From: Caballeronia sordidicola
GTDB lineage: Bacteria; Pseudomonadota; Gammaproteobacteria; Burkholderiales; Burkholderiaceae
Length of the DNA: 64,000 nt
Assembly: GCF_000729995.1 (NCBI RefSeq)
Contig: NZ_JNFG01000001.1
Location: forward strand, 144,814-208,813
Reading direction: 5' to 3'
Below are positions 1 to 9,797 of this stretch, piece by piece. The position numbers were made by a program, and so were the translations under genes. Each line of letters opens with the position of its first letter. Positions within the stretch are counted from its first letter, which is position 1. The notes under the pieces are model-generated. The model had not been told where the DNA came from, made no database searches, and saw only the letters and a list, made by a program, of their open reading frames with translations.

Positions 1-990
1 CTGCTCGATTACTACTCGATCCTTTCGCGTGTCGATGGCATCCCACAACGCGACGATCAGCGCGCGCAAGTCGAGCAGATCCTGCGGGCACGTCTGACGT
101 ATTCGGGCACGCGCCTGACCTTCTCGACCGCCGCCGATGACGATCTCTACTGGCTCATGACCGGCCCGGAATCGAATGCGGCACGCACGGCATTGATCTT
201 CGCCGATAACCCCGCGTGGAAGGATGAAATGCCGCGCCTGGTCGGCGGTTTGCTCGCGTTGCAGACGAACGGCGCGTGGCAAACCACGACGTCGAACCTG
301 TGGGGCAAGCTCGCCGTGCAGCGCTTCTCGCGCGTGTTTGAAAGCACGCCGGTCAGCGGTCAAACGCACATTGCGCTGGGTGCGGTGGAAAAAGCGATAG
401 CGTGGAATGCGCCAGCCTCGCCCGCGAATCCTCGCAACGTAACGTTGCCTTGGGCATCCGGCACGTTGAACCTGACGCAAGACGGCACGGGCAAACCATG
501 GGCGACTATCGAGAGCCTTGCGGCCGTCGCGTTGAAAGCGCCGTTCGCGGCGGGGTATCGGATCACGAAAACCATCACGCCGGTCGATCCTGTGGTCAAG
601 GGCACGCTCTCGCGGGGTGACATCGTGCGTGTGCATCTCGACATCGATGCACAAAGCGATATGACATGGGTCGTCGTCAATGATCCGATTCCGGCCGGCG
701 CAACGATTCTCGGCTCGGGCCTCGGGCGTGATTCCGAAGCGGCGACCGAAGGCGAAAAGAGCCCGCAAGGCGCGTGGCCGGCGTTTGTCGAGCGTGGTTT
801 CGATGGGTATCGCGCGTATTACGACTATCTGCCGAAGGGGAAATTGCAAGTGGAATACACGGTCCGGCTGAACAATGCCGGCACGTTCGGGTTGCCGCCT
901 ACGCGCGTGGAAGCGCTCTACGCACCCTCCGTATTCGGCGCGATTCCCAACGCGACGATGGTCGTCGCGCCACTGGCTGCTGCTAAATAA
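1..990 (+). CDS. Alpha-2-macroglobulin family protein, C-terminal part (5' end outside window)
   Basis: Frame 1 is open from the first base to a TAA stop at 988-990, so about 329 C-terminal residues of a much longer protein are visible. The stretch beginning LLDYYSILSRVDG and ending with a receptor-binding-like beta region (PRNVTLPW, YDYLPKGKLQVEYTVRL, GTFGLPPTRVEALY) matches the C-terminal third of bacterial alpha-2-macroglobulins of the YfhM type, which are periplasmic protease traps. The next gene is pbpC, 7 bases downstream; the pair alpha-2-macroglobulin/PBP1C is a classic bacterial operon, thought to link envelope defence with peptidoglycan repair. The thioester region, if present, would lie upstream of the window. 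An internal ATG at 157 is not the start. Confidence 0.88.
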   Translation: MLDYYSILSRVDGIPQRDDQRAQVEQILRARLTYSGTRLTFSTAADDDLYWLMTGPESNAARTALIFADNPAWKDEMPRLVGGLLALQTNGAWQTTTSNLWGKLAVQRFSRVFESTPVSGQTHIALGAVEKAIAWNAPASPANPRNVTLPWASGTLNLTQDGTGKPWATIESLAAVALKAPFAAGYRITKTITPVDPVVKGTLSRGDIVRVHLDIDAQSDMTWVVVNDPIPAGATILGSGLGRDSEAATEGEKSPQGAWPAFVERGFDGYRAYYDYLPKGKLQVEYTVRLNNAGTFGLPPTRVEALYAPSVFGAIPNATMVVAPLAAAK

Positions 991-997
991 CTGCTCC

Positions 998-3208
998 ATG
1001 AAACGCGCTGCCCTCGCCCTTATCGGTTGCGTCGCCTTCGCCGGGTTTGCCAGCTCGGCTAATGCGCTGCCGAGCTTCGACGAAGTGCGCTCCGGCTGGC
1101 GCAGTTCCGATTGGGTGCTGCTCGCCCGCGATGGCGAACCGCTGCAGCGTACGCGTATCGATACAACCGAGCGGCGCGGCGATTGGGTCGCGTTACAGGA
1201 TGTGTCGCCGGCGTTGCGCGAAGCCATTGTGGTGTCGGAAGACAAGCGCTTCTACGAGCACAGCGGCGTGGATTGGCGCGGCGCAGCGGCCGCCGCCTGG
1301 GCGAACCTGTGGAACACGCGTACGCGCGGCGCGTCGACGGTGACCATGCAGCTGACCGGTCTGATCGATGAAGATCGCCGGCCGGGTCGCCGCTCGATAA
1401 GCGAGAAAGCGACGCAGACGGTCGGCGCGTTATGGCTCGATCACGCCTGGCGCAAGGACCAGATTCTTGAGGCGTATCTCAATCTCGTGCCGTTTCGCGG
1501 TGAGATCGTGGGTTTGTCGGCGTTGTCGCAAACTCTGTTCGGCAAATTTCCATCCGGGTTGAATGAACGCGAAGCCGCGCTCACGGCCGCGCTGGTGCGG
1601 GCGCCAAACGCGAATTACGCGAAGGTATCGACGCGGACCTGCGGCATTTTGCGGGACATGAACCGGGCGCGGCTATCGGCAACCGACCCTTGCGCGAACC
1701 TCGACAGCTACGTGCAATTGACACTCACGCGCACCGCGTCCGCTTCGCCGCGGTCTTCGGATTACGACGCGCTCGCACCGCACTTCGCGCGCCGTGTGGC
1801 CGCCGAAGTGCATCCGGCAGCGGGCGCACGCGTCCAGTCCACGCTCGACGCCTCGCTGCAGCGCTTCGCCCGCGACTCGCTCGCGCGTACCTTGCTCGAA
1901 CTCAACTCGCGCGCGCATCAGCGCAACGTGCACGACGGCGCGGCGATCGTCATCGATAACCGCAGCGGCGAGATTCTCGCGTGGGTCGGCTCGGCCGGAG
2001 GGTTGTCGAACGCACCGGAAGTCGATGCTGTCGTCGCGCTGCGCCAGGCCGGCTCGACGCTCAAGCCGTTCTTGTACGCTCAGGCCATCGACGAAAAGCG
2101 TCTCACGCCTGCCTCTCTACTCGATGACGCCCCACTCGATCTCGCCACCGGCGGCGGCCTGTATATCCCGCAAAACTACGATCACGATTTCAAGGGCTGG
2201 GTGAGCATGCGCACGGCGCTGGGGTCGTCGCTGAATGTGCCGGCCGTGCGCACGCTGGTGATGGTCACGCCGCACCGGTTCGCGAAAACTCTGGTGTCGC
2301 TCGGTCTGCCGCTCACGCAAGCCGGCGATTACTACGGCTTCAGCCTCGCGCTAGGTAGCGCCGACGTGACGCTGGCAACGCTTTCGAACGCGTATCGGAC
2401 GCTTGCGAACGGCGGTGTTACAGGGCCAATTTCGGATGTCCCGGCGCGCGCCCTGACGCCTCCCGGCACCCAAGTTTTCAGCCCGCAAGCGAGCTTTATC
2501 GTGACGAACATCCTCGCCGATAACAATGCTCGCACTCGTACCTTCGGCTTCGACAGCGTCCTCGCCACGCGCTTTTTCAGCGCTGTGAAGACTGGTACAA
2601 GCAAGGACATGCGCGACAACTGGGCAGTCGGCTACACGTCGCGTTATACGGTCGGCGTATGGGTCGGAAACGCGGACGGCGCACCCATGTGGGACGTCTC
2701 CGGCGTCACGGGCGCCGCGCCCGTATGGGCCGCGCTCGTGAACTACCTGCACCGGCGCACGCCAAGCCGAGCGCCAGCCGCGCCGCCGGGCGTGGTGCGC
2801 GCGAGTATCGTTTATCAAAACGATATCGAGCCGGCGCGCGACGACTGGTTCCTGAGCGGCACGCAAATGTCGCGGATCGCGTTGTCGGCGAATGCAGAAG
2901 GCGCGGCTGTACGCAACGGCACAGCCCGAATTGCCTCGCCCACCGACGGCACCATTTTCGCGCTCGATCCCGACATTCCCGCCGCGCGTCAGCGGGTCTG
3001 GTTCGAGAGCGCGCAAAGCGCGCCCGCGGGCAGCGTGTGGCGGCTGGACGGCAAATCGGCCGGGCCTTCCGCTCAAATGGCACGAATGGCGTGGCTGCCG
3101 TGGCCAGGGCACCACACGCTGGAACTGGTCGACCGCCAGGGCGTGGTGGTCGATTCGGTGAAGTTCGAAGTACGCGGCGCGTTTGCGAAAATCAAGACAA
3201 AAGGTTGA
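998..3208 (+). CDS. pbpC: Penicillin-binding protein 1C (bifunctional transglycosylase/transpeptidase)
   Basis: 736 residues from the ATG at 998, chosen because a signal sequence (MKRAALALIGCVAFAG) follows directly; the frame is open further upstream but only inside the previous gene. The GT51 glycosyltransferase domain covers about residues 75-240, with the catalytic-type EDKRFYEHSG beginning at E81. The transpeptidase domain has the SxxK motif STLK (S353-K356), an SLN motif (about 411-413) and KTGTS near K531. The C-terminal 110 residues fit the BiPBP_C domain. It polymerises and cross-links glycan strands at the outer face of the inner membrane. It sits 7 bases after the alpha-2-macroglobulin gene, so the two are probably cotranscribed; no strong ribosome site is visible, which suggests translational coupling. 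Confidence 0.93.
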   Translation: MKRAALALIGCVAFAGFASSANALPSFDEVRSGWRSSDWVLLARDGEPLQRTRIDTTERRGDWVALQDVSPALREAIVVSEDKRFYEHSGVDWRGAAAAAWANLWNTRTRGASTVTMQLTGLIDEDRRPGRRSISEKATQTVGALWLDHAWRKDQILEAYLNLVPFRGEIVGLSALSQTLFGKFPSGLNEREAALTAALVRAPNANYAKVSTRTCGILRDMNRARLSATDPCANLDSYVQLTLTRTASASPRSSDYDALAPHFARRVAAEVHPAAGARVQSTLDASLQRFARDSLARTLLELNSRAHQRNVHDGAAIVIDNRSGEILAWVGSAGGLSNAPEVDAVVALRQAGSTLKPFLYAQAIDEKRLTPASLLDDAPLDLATGGGLYIPQNYDHDFKGWVSMRTALGSSLNVPAVRTLVMVTPHRFAKTLVSLGLPLTQAGDYYGFSLALGSADVTLATLSNAYRTLANGGVTGPISDVPARALTPPGTQVFSPQASFIVTNILADNNARTRTFGFDSVLATRFFSAVKTGTSKDMRDNWAVGYTSRYTVGVWVGNADGAPMWDVSGVTGAAPVWAALVNYLHRRTPSRAPAAPPGVVRASIVYQNDIEPARDDWFLSGTQMSRIALSANAEGAAVRNGTARIASPTDGTIFALDPDIPAARQRVWFESAQSAPAGSVWRLDGKSAGPSAQMARMAWLPWPGHHTLELVDRQGVVVDSVKFEVRGAFAKIKTKG

Positions 3209-3551
3209 TTACGATCAAAACCCGAACGATCAAACCGGAAGAATCAAATCGCCATAGCATCGATTTCGACAAACTTATATCCGGAAAACGTTAAATCTGA
3301 ACCCACCCGCCCCCATCCGCCATGAGTCTGGTGATAATCGCTAAACGGAATTGAAACCAGACAGTGGATTGGGTACAACCGGCAAAATAATAGCCGGTGA
3401 TGTTGTAAAAAATAATCCCAGCCGCACCGGACGGAGGGCGCTGCCATTATCCTGACCCGCGTTTTATCCTATGCTTGTTGGACTTCTGGCCAGGCATCCA
3501 GTAAGGCCGGCATCGATTCCACTTTTTATTTTTTAACCTGGAGCACTTGTC
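3209..3551. other. Intergenic, 343 bases
   Basis: No coding region is credible here. The only structure I see is a short hairpin, ACCGGC/GCCGGT at 3378-3383 and 3393-3398, in an AT-richer stretch. It has no T-run, so it is not a good intrinsic terminator. The region should contain the promoter of the ComEA-like gene. Confidence 0.5.
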
Positions 3552-4160
3552 ATGCTTAAAAAGCTGTTGATGCTATGTCTGGCCCTTGCGTTGTCCATAG
3601 GCGCCGCGTTCGCGGCCGTCGACGTGAATACGGCGGACCAAACGTCGCTTGAGGCGGTAAAGGGGCTTGGGCCGGTGAAATCGAAGGCGATCATCGATGA
3701 ACGGACGAAGAACGGCCCGTTCAAGGATGCCGACGATCTCGCCAGCCGCGTGAAAGGCCTCGGCACAAAGTCCGTGACGAACCTGGAGCAGGCGGGGCTG
3801 ACAGTTGGCGGTTCATCCGCACCGCCGACCGGAACGAAGGCGAGCAAGACGCCGGCCGCCGCCAATGCAGGAGCAGCGGCGCCCGCCAAATCGACGGTGA
3901 AATCGTCAACGGCCGCGACCGCCGCGACCTCACCCGCCGCGACCACGGCTACGACGCCCGCGGTGACGCCGGCAGCAACGGCAGACCCTGCGTCCACCAC
4001 CAAGGGCAAGAAGGGTAAAAAAGCCAAGGCCGACGCGGCAGCGAGCGCGAGCACGCCGACTGCAGCAACGACCGCCGACGCGGCGTCGGGTGCGAGCGGC
4101 GCGAAGGCGTCGAAGAAGTCCAAGAAAAAGAAAGCCGCGAGCGACGCGGCAGCAACCTGA
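3552..4160 (+). CDS. ComEA-like secreted helix-hairpin-helix protein with low-complexity tail
   Basis: 202 residues. TGGAG lies 10 bases before the ATG. A signal peptide (MLKKLLMLCLALALSIGAAFA) is followed by a helix-hairpin-helix domain at about residues 23-85. The hallmarks are VDVNTADQTSLEAVKGLG, a GP-VKSKAI hairpin and a second GLG hairpin. This is the fold of ComEA, a periplasmic DNA-binding protein used in DNA uptake. Residues 90-202 are almost entirely Ala, Thr, Ser, Pro and Lys, with several Lys-rich runs (KGKKGKKAK, KASKKSKKKK). That is longer than usual for short ComEA homologues and could add non-specific DNA binding. No other competence gene is nearby, so a role in transformation is an inference from the family. 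Confidence 0.8.
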   Translation: MLKKLLMLCLALALSIGAAFAAVDVNTADQTSLEAVKGLGPVKSKAIIDERTKNGPFKDADDLASRVKGLGTKSVTNLEQAGLTVGGSSAPPTGTKASKTPAAANAGAAAPAKSTVKSSTAATAATSPAATTATTPAVTPAATADPASTTKGKKGKKAKADAAASASTPTAATTADAASGASGAKASKKSKKKKAASDAAAT

Positions 4161-4374
4161 GGACGGCGACGCACTTCGGCGCTGAATCCCGAGCGTGGAA
4201 CGGCTGTGTGGATCGGCCATCGGCACGTAGCTCGAATTCAAGCAGCCCAGATCGCCTTGCAGCATCGAAACAATTTGGCCGCTCCTTAACGGACGGCATG
4301 TTTTCCGTCCGGCAGAAGCAAACCAGCATCACGCCGGACGGCATCTAACCAGCATCGTTTCAAGTGAGACAGCC

Positions 4375-4824
4375 ATGAGCCTATTCGATACCCTCGCCTC
4401 CTCCTTCGGCAATTCGTCTGAGGGCGGCGCCTCGCAGTCCGGACTGATCGCCATTGCGACGGAGTTCGTCAATAACCAGCCAGGCGGCCTGAACGGCTTG
4501 ATTCAACGTTTCCATGAAAACGGCGCGGGCGACATCGTGTCGTCGTGGGTCGGCAACGGCGAAAACAAGCCCATCAGCTCGGACACCGTGAACAACGTGC
4601 TCGGTTCGGACGCGGTCGGCCAGTTGGCGCAGAAAGCCGGCCTGTCCGGCGACCAGGTGTCCGGCATATTGGCTGCGGTGTTGCCGCACCTCGTGAACCA
4701 CGCGACGCCGGACGGCCAGGTGCCGGCGGACGGCAAGCTGGACGTAGGCAGTTTGCTGGGATCGCTCGGTGGGCTTGGCGGTCTGGCAGGCTTGTTCGGC
4801 AAGAGCGAAGAACCGAAGGCGTAA
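4375..4824 (+). CDS. YidB family protein (DUF937)
   Basis: 149 residues, no signal peptide or membrane segment. The pattern LFDTLASSFG, a Gly/Asn-rich middle (VNNQPGGLNGLIQRF, SSWVGNGENKPIS) and a C-terminal helix pair ending in a run of Leu-Gly (LLGSLGGLGGLAGLFG) is typical of YidB/DUF937 proteins. Their biochemical role is unknown. A strong hairpin terminator follows 29 bases after the stop and is shared with the convergent clpB gene. Confidence 0.8.
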   Translation: MSLFDTLASSFGNSSEGGASQSGLIAIATEFVNNQPGGLNGLIQRFHENGAGDIVSSWVGNGENKPISSDTVNNVLGSDAVGQLAQKAGLSGDQVSGILAAVLPHLVNHATPDGQVPADGKLDVGSLLGSLGGLGGLAGLFGKSEEPKA

Positions 4825-4853
4825 GCGTTCCCGACTTAGTCCTCTGTAATAGC

Positions 4854-4889
4854 AAAAAGGGGCAACGGATCACTCCGTTGCCCCTTTTT
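4854..4889. terminator. Bidirectional intrinsic terminator between yidB-like gene and clpB
   Basis: A perfect 16-base inverted repeat (4854-4869 and 4874-4889) with a 4-base loop. The stem core is GGGGCAACGGA and it is flanked by A5 on the left and T5 on the right, so it works for transcripts arriving from either side. It lies between the stops of two convergent genes. Confidence 0.93.
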
Positions 4890-4941
4890 GTTGTGACGAA
4901 CGACGCCCGACCTACGTCGCCGGGCACCTTCCCCACCCGCC

Positions 4942-7539
4942 TTAATGCACGACGCGATCGAACACCAGCTCGCCGTCCCGCATATCCACGGGGATCACGT
5001 CCTTCGGTCCGAACTTGCCGGCCAGGATCAGCTTCGCGACCGGGTTCTCGATCTGCTGCTGGATCGCGCGTTTCAACGGCCGTGCGCCAAACACCGGGTC
5101 GTAACCCACCTTGCCGATGTGTTCCAGCGCGGCATCCGACACGTCGAGTTGCATCTCCAGCTTCGCGAGCCGCTCATGCAAGCGCTGCAACTGGATCTTC
5201 GCGATCATCTGGATGTTCTCGCGGTCGAGCGAATGGAACACCACGACGTCATCGATACGATTCAGGAATTCCGGCCGGAAGTGCAGCTTGACCTCTTCCC
5301 AGACCGCTTCCTTAACCGCTTCGTGCGGCTCGCCGACCATCGCCTGAATCACGTGCGACCCGAGATTCGACGTCATCACAATGACAGTGTTCTTGAAGTC
5401 CACGGTGCGCCCTTGCCCATCGGTCATGCGGCCATCGTCGAGCACTTGCAGCAGCACGTTGAACACGTCCGGATGCGCCTTCTCGATTTCATCGAGCAGG
5501 ATCACGCTGTAGGGCTTGCGACGCACCAGTTCGGTCAGGTAACCGCCTTCCTCATAACCGACATAACCCGGCGGCGCACCAATCAACCTCGCGACGCTGT
5601 GCTTCTCCATGAACTCGCTCATATCGATACGGATCATGTGATCCTGCGAATCGAACAGGAACGCGGCGAGCGCCTTGCACAACTCGGTCTTGCCCACACC
5701 CGTCGGCCCAAGGAACAAGAACGAACCATACGGACGATTCGGGTCCGACAACCCCGCGCGTGACCGGCGGATCGCATCGGCCACCGCGCCGATCGCTTCA
5801 TCCTGACCCACCACGCGGTCATGCAGCTTGCCTTCGATCTGCAACAGCTTCTCGCGCTCGCCTTGCATCATCCGCGACACGGGAATGCCGGTGGAACGCG
5901 ACACCACTTCCGCGATTTCCTCGGCGCCCACTTGCGTGCGCAACAGACGCGGTCGCGTGGGATTGGTCTGCTCCGCGGTCTCGGACTGCGTCACCTGCTT
6001 CAGTTGCGCTTCAAGCCCGGGCAGCTTGCCGTACTGCAATTCGGCAACCTTCTCCAACTTGCCTTCGCGCTGCAACCGCACGATATCCGCCCGCACTTTC
6101 TCGATCTCTTCCTTCAGCGTCGCGCTGCCTTGCACGGCGGCTTTCTCCGCCATCCAGATTTCCTCGAGATCGGAGTACTCCCGACCCAGCCGCTCGATTT
6201 CAGCCTCGATCAACTGCAGGCGCTTCTGCGATGCCTCGTCCTTTTCTTTCTTGACGGCTTCGCGCTCGATCTTCAACTGGATCAACCGGCGATCGAGCCG
6301 ATCCATCTCTTCGGGCTTCGAATCGATTTCCATCTTGACCCTGGACGCAGCTTCGTCGATCAGGTCGATGGCTTTATCGGGGAGAAAACGGTCCGTGATG
6401 TAGCGATGCGACAATTCCGCCGCCGCGACGATTGCCGGATCGGTGATTTCCACGCCGTGATGCAACTCGTACCGTTCCTTCAGGCCGCGCAGGATTGCGA
6501 TGGTTGCTTCCACCGACGGTTCGTCGACCAGCACCTTCTGGAACCGGCGCTCGAGCGCCGCGTCCTTTTCGATGTACTTGCGATATTCGTCAAGCGTCGT
6601 TGCGCCGATGCAATGCAGCTCGCCGCGCGAGAGCGCCGGCTTCAGCATGTTGCCCGCATCCATGGCGCCTTCGGCTTTACCAGCCCCCACCATGGTATGG
6701 ATTTCATCGATGAAAACGATGGTCTGGCCTTCGTCCTTGGCAATGTCGCTAAGCACGGATTTGAGCCGCTCTTCGAATTCGCCACGATACTTGGCGCCGG
6801 CCAGCAACGCGGCCATGTCGAGCGACAGCACGCGCTTGCTCTTGAGCGATTCCGGCACTTCGCCGTTCACGATCCGCTGCGCGAGACCTTCCACAATCGC
6901 CGTCTTGCCCACGCCCGGCTCGCCAATCAGCACCGGATTGTTCTTCGTGCGGCGTTGCAGGATCTGGATTGAACGGCGAATTTCATCGTCACGGCCGATC
7001 ACCGGGTCGAGCTTGCCGGCGCGTGCGCGCTCGGTCAGGTCGACGGTGTATTTCTTCAACGCGCCGCGCTGGCTTTCGGCGTCCTGGCTATTCACCTGGC
7101 CGCCGCCGCGAACCGAATTGATCGCCGCTTCAAGCGCCTTGCGCGTGAGGCCGTGCTGCTTGGCAATACGGCCGGCTTCGCCCTTGTCATCGGCGATGGC
7201 GAGCAGGTACATCTCGCTCGCGATAAACGTGTCGTTGAGCTTTTGGGCTTCTTTGTCGGCGCTGTTCAGCAAGCCGGCGAGATCGCGGCTGACCTGCACA
7301 TTACCGTCCGTGCCCCGGACTTGCGGCAGGCGCGTCATGGCGTCCTTGAGCGCGGTTTGCAGCGCCTGGACCTGCACGCCCGCCTGCGACAGCAGCGAGC
7401 GCGCCGAACCGTCCTGCTGCGCGATCAGCGCGGAAAGCAGGTGCACCGGTTCGATATATTGATTCTCATTGCCGACGGCGAGACTCTGCGCGTCAGCCAG
7501 TGCTTCCTGGAACTTCGTAGTTAGCTTGTCGATTCTCAT
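4942..7539 (-). CDS. clpB: ATP-dependent chaperone ClpB (Hsp100 disaggregase)
   Basis: 865 residues from the ATG at 7539, preceded by GGAGG; the frame runs on upstream but [10 protein letters not shown] is the conserved ClpB start. An N-terminal Clp repeat domain is followed by AAA+ module 1 (Walker A GEPGVGKT at residues 206-213, Walker B VFIDEIH). The coiled-coil M domain, rich in Glu/Arg (about 400-520), and AAA+ module 2 (GPTGVGKT near residue 605, [11 protein letters not shown]) complete the protein. It resolubilises aggregated proteins with DnaK. Its length is normal and all motifs are intact. A sigma-32-type promoter lies 30-57 bases upstream, as expected for a heat-shock gene. Confidence 0.97.
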   Translation of the reverse strand: MRIDKLTTKFQEALADAQSLAVGNENQYIEPVHLLSALIAQQDGSARSLLSQAGVQVQALQTALKDAMTRLPQVRGTDGNVQVSRDLAGLLNSADKEAQKLNDTFIASEMYLLAIADDKGEAGRIAKQHGLTRKALEAAINSVRGGGQVNSQDAESQRGALKKYTVDLTERARAGKLDPVIGRDDEIRRSIQILQRRTKNNPVLIGEPGVGKTAIVEGLAQRIVNGEVPESLKSKRVLSLDMAALLAGAKYRGEFEERLKSVLSDIAKDEGQTIVFIDEIHTMVGAGKAEGAMDAGNMLKPALSRGELHCIGATTLDEYRKYIEKDAALERRFQKVLVDEPSVEATIAILRGLKERYELHHGVEITDPAIVAAAELSHRYITDRFLPDKAIDLIDEAASRVKMEIDSKPEEMDRLDRRLIQLKIEREAVKKEKDEASQKRLQLIEAEIERLGREYSDLEEIWMAEKAAVQGSATLKEEIEKVRADIVRLQREGKLEKVAELQYGKLPGLEAQLKQVTQSETAEQTNPTRPRLLRTQVGAEEIAEVVSRSTGIPVSRMMQGEREKLLQIEGKLHDRVVGQDEAIGAVADAIRRSRAGLSDPNRPYGSFLFLGPTGVGKTELCKALAAFLFDSQDHMIRIDMSEFMEKHSVARLIGAPPGYVGYEEGGYLTELVRRKPYSVILLDEIEKAHPDVFNVLLQVLDDGRMTDGQGRTVDFKNTVIVMTSNLGSHVIQAMVGEPHEAVKEAVWEEVKLHFRPEFLNRIDDVVVFHSLDRENIQMIAKIQLQRLHERLAKLEMQLDVSDAALEHIGKVGYDPVFGARPLKRAIQQQIENPVAKLILAGKFGPKDVIPVDMRDGELVFDRVVH

Positions 7540-7882
7540 ATTGAGACCTCCAAATCGGGATGTGTTCAAAATGAGGCGTGATCCGGCACTTTCAAGCGTT
7601 CCACTGCCCAAAAACCGCACTTTTCTGCGAAATGCCGATTGACGCGCTTGGGTGGTGGCGAACGGTTAATGGCGGTTGGTACCGGTCATGCTGCGCAAAA
7701 AATGTCGAGTCGGGAGCCGCAACTTACGCTGGCGTCCGTCGAATGTGCGCGTCATTGGAGAATTGTGACCGGATCGCGACGGCCGCGGACTGATCCAGGT
7801 CGAAGAACCAGCACGGGCTGCGCTCGGAATAAACGCGCGTCAGGAAGGTCAGTCAGTCACATCAGTCACGTAAGCAGCTCAG
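7540..7882. other. Intergenic between nsrR-like gene and clpB
   Basis: 343 bases. Apart from the heat-shock promoter at 7569-7596 I see no gene or repeat. The upstream gene also points leftward, but the distance and the dedicated promoter argue that clpB is transcribed alone. Confidence 0.5.
7569..7596 (-). promoter_or_regulatory. Heat-shock (sigma-32 type) promoter of clpB
   Basis: On the minus strand the sequence reads CTTGAAA (7596-7590), 13 bases, then CCTCATTT (7576-7569). The sigma-32 consensus as I know it is CTTGAAA, 11-16 bases, CCCCATNT, so the -35 is perfect and the -10 has a single mismatch. It sits at the right distance from the clpB start. Confidence 0.75.
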
Positions 7883-8374
7883 TCAGCTATGTCCGGCGAT
7901 ACGATCTATGCCCGCCGCTGCCGGCATGAACCGCACGATGCCGAGCACGCCCGCGAGCTCATCGGCCGGCGACGCCAGATCGCCGACCGTATGCTGATCG
8001 AGTTCCGCGAGGAACGCATCGCGCGCGGCGGCGAACACCCCCCGCAGACGGCAATGTGACTGGATTACGCAATGCCGGTGAGCCTCGCTTTCATCGGCGA
8101 AACAGCCGACTATCGAAAAATCGTTCTCCGTCTTGCGCACGACCTCGCCGATGCTCAGCGACAGTGTACGAGGATTGAGCCTCAGGCCGCCGTTACGGCC
8201 GCGTACGGTTTCCACCCAGCCCAGCTCCCCCAGCCGCTGCACCACCTTCATGAGATGGTTCTTGGAGATCCCATAGGCGCCGGAGATCTCCTGGATCGTC
8301 GACAGCCCCTCGGGCCGGACGGCCAGATAGAGCATGACGCGCAACGAATAGTCGGTGTAATCGGTCAGTCGCAT
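7883..8374 (-). CDS. nsrR: Rrf2-family regulator, NsrR-like
   Basis: 163 residues. The N-terminal winged helix MRLTDYTDYSLRVMLYLAV and the recognition region YGISKNHLMKVVQRL match the NsrR/IscR branch of Rrf2. Three cysteines (CFADES...HRHC....SHC) lie at about residues 91-108, where NsrR binds its Fe-S cluster; the first spacing (10 residues) is longer than the five I recall for E. coli NsrR. NsrR senses nitric oxide. The divergent neighbour is a truncated haemoglobin, a typical NO-detoxification target, which supports the NsrR call over IscR. No iron-sulphur assembly genes are nearby. Confidence 0.8.
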   Translation of the reverse strand: MRLTDYTDYSLRVMLYLAVRPEGLSTIQEISGAYGISKNHLMKVVQRLGELGWVETVRGRNGGLRLNPRTLSLSIGEVVRKTENDFSIVGCFADESEAHRHCVIQSHCRLRGVFAAARDAFLAELDQHTVGDLASPADELAGVLGIVRFMPAAAGIDRIAGHS

Positions 8375-8612
8375 GGGTATTCGCGTTGTTCGCGTAATCA
8401 GTCGCGTAATCGTCGCATGGCCGATCGCCCACTTTCTGGCCTGTTCGGCGATACATTGCTAGTTTATTCTGTTTCCGTGAAACACCTGCTGTGCGTGAAA
8501 TGTTACTGATTTGCTAGTCCGGCGGGTCGAAATTGCATCCACCGATTCGAGAGCCGCTATCAGCATTGCGCCAGCCAGACTAAATCCCCACCGAATCCTG
8601 TCATCGAATTTT

Positions 8613-9224
8613 ATGAGCAAGCCCGTGATTGAGTCCTCCAGCGAGCCGGACCCCGAGCTGAATCCCCTACCGACGCCATTCGTCCGCGCCGCGGAACCGG
8701 ATGAAACCAATATCCGGGAACTGGTCGACGCGTTCTACCGGTGCGTGGACGATGACCTGCTGCTCGGCCCTATCTTCGCCCGTGAACTCGACGGGCGCTG
8801 GGACGAGCATCTGGCGAAAATGACGACGTTCTGGTCAAGCCTCGTGCTTGGAACGAAGGGGTACAGGGGCAACGTTCAAGAGGCGCACCGGCCTCTCGGC
8901 GCTATTGAACCCCAGCACTTCGCCCGCTGGCTCACGCTTTTCCTCGATACCGTCAACATCCGCTACGAACCCGCCGCAGCCGTGCAGTTCATGGAACCGG
9001 CGCTGCGCATTGCGCAAAGCCTGCAACTCAGCAAATTCGGCTGGGACTATGCCATTCCGGACGCGCAAGTCGCTTTGTTGGCGTCGCTCAAGCGCCTGCG
9101 CACAGGCGGCAGCGGGAACGCGCCTGCAACGAAAATGCCCGACCGGAGCCACGGCAAATCCTTTCCAGTTGGGCTGTCGGGCGTTGAAAACGACAAACCA
9201 CGCGACGAATCAAGCGACTCATAG
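8613..9224 (+). CDS. Group III truncated haemoglobin
   Basis: 203 residues from the ATG at 8613; the frame is open from 8511 but the alignment-like start falls after the leader. The globin core spans about residues 35-160: NIRELVDAFYRCVDDD, LGPIFARELDG, the distal-side WDEHLAKMTTFWSSLVLGTKGY and the proximal AEPxHFARWLxLF-type segment with His (EPQHFARWLTLF). These are the marks of group III (trHbP). A Lys/Ser-rich tail of about 40 residues extends beyond the globin. The gene is divergent from the nsrR-like regulator, suggesting NO-responsive control; a role in NO or peroxide handling is inferred. Confidence 0.85.
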   Translation: MSKPVIESSSEPDPELNPLPTPFVRAAEPDETNIRELVDAFYRCVDDDLLLGPIFARELDGRWDEHLAKMTTFWSSLVLGTKGYRGNVQEAHRPLGAIEPQHFARWLTLFLDTVNIRYEPAAAVQFMEPALRIAQSLQLSKFGWDYAIPDAQVALLASLKRLRTGGSGNAPATKMPDRSHGKSFPVGLSGVENDKPRDESSDS

Positions 9225-9316
9225 ACGGCACATAAACGGCACATAAGCGAGGATTCCCGGTCTGCCTGTGACTCAGCCGAACGGAGCGCCGCTTGCTGCC
9301 GCTTAGCCCCAGTTTC

Positions 9317-9796
9317 CTACGCCCCTGCCGCTTTTCGCGATCCCAGATCCCATCGCGACAGCGCGGCGTCGTCGGATTCGCGGGCATCGACCCATTTCTC
9401 GCCGTGTTCTGTCGTTTCCTTCTTCCAGAATGGCGCCTGCGTTTTCAGATAATCCATCACGAACGCACACGACTCAAACGCTTGCGCCCGGTGCATCGCG
9501 GTGGTCACAACCAGCACGATCTGGTCGAGCGGCAGGAGTTTTCCCACGCGATGCACGATCAGCACGTCCGAACCCGGCCACCGTTCACGAGCCTGCGCCG
9601 CAATACCCTCCAGCGCCTTTTCGGTCATGCCGGGATAATGCTCCAACTCCATTGCCTGAACGGTTTGGCCCTCGTTCAAATCCCGCACCGTGCCGACGAA
9701 ACACGCCACCGCGCCCACCTTGGGGTTGTCTGCGCGCAACGCGGCGACTTCCGTGCTGAGATCGAAATCGGCTTCCTGCACGCGTACCCGGGTCAT
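9317..9796 (-). CDS. moaE: Molybdopterin synthase catalytic subunit MoaE
   Basis: 159 residues. MoaE signatures are clear: FVGTVRDLNEG, ELEHYPGMTEKAL, VLIVHRVGKLLP and the catalytic-lysine segment KTQAPFWKKE near residues 122-131. With MoaD it inserts two sulphurs into precursor Z (cPMP) to make molybdopterin. The start lies 1 base after the moaD stop, so the two are translationally linked. The C-terminal extension after FWKKE includes EKWVDAR and a short tail rich in Ser/Asp. Confidence 0.95.
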   Translation of the reverse strand: MTRVRVQEADFDLSTEVAALRADNPKVGAVACFVGTVRDLNEGQTVQAMELEHYPGMTEKALEGIAAQARERWPGSDVLIVHRVGKLLPLDQIVLVVTTAMHRAQAFESCAFVMDYLKTQAPFWKKETTEHGEKWVDARESDDAALSRWDLGSRKAAGA

Positions 9797-9797
9797 C

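Noticed and set aside
5821..6972. Open frame of 383 codons on the plus strand
   Set aside because: Antisense shadow of clpB, rich in Leu/Arg/His with no recognisable domain.
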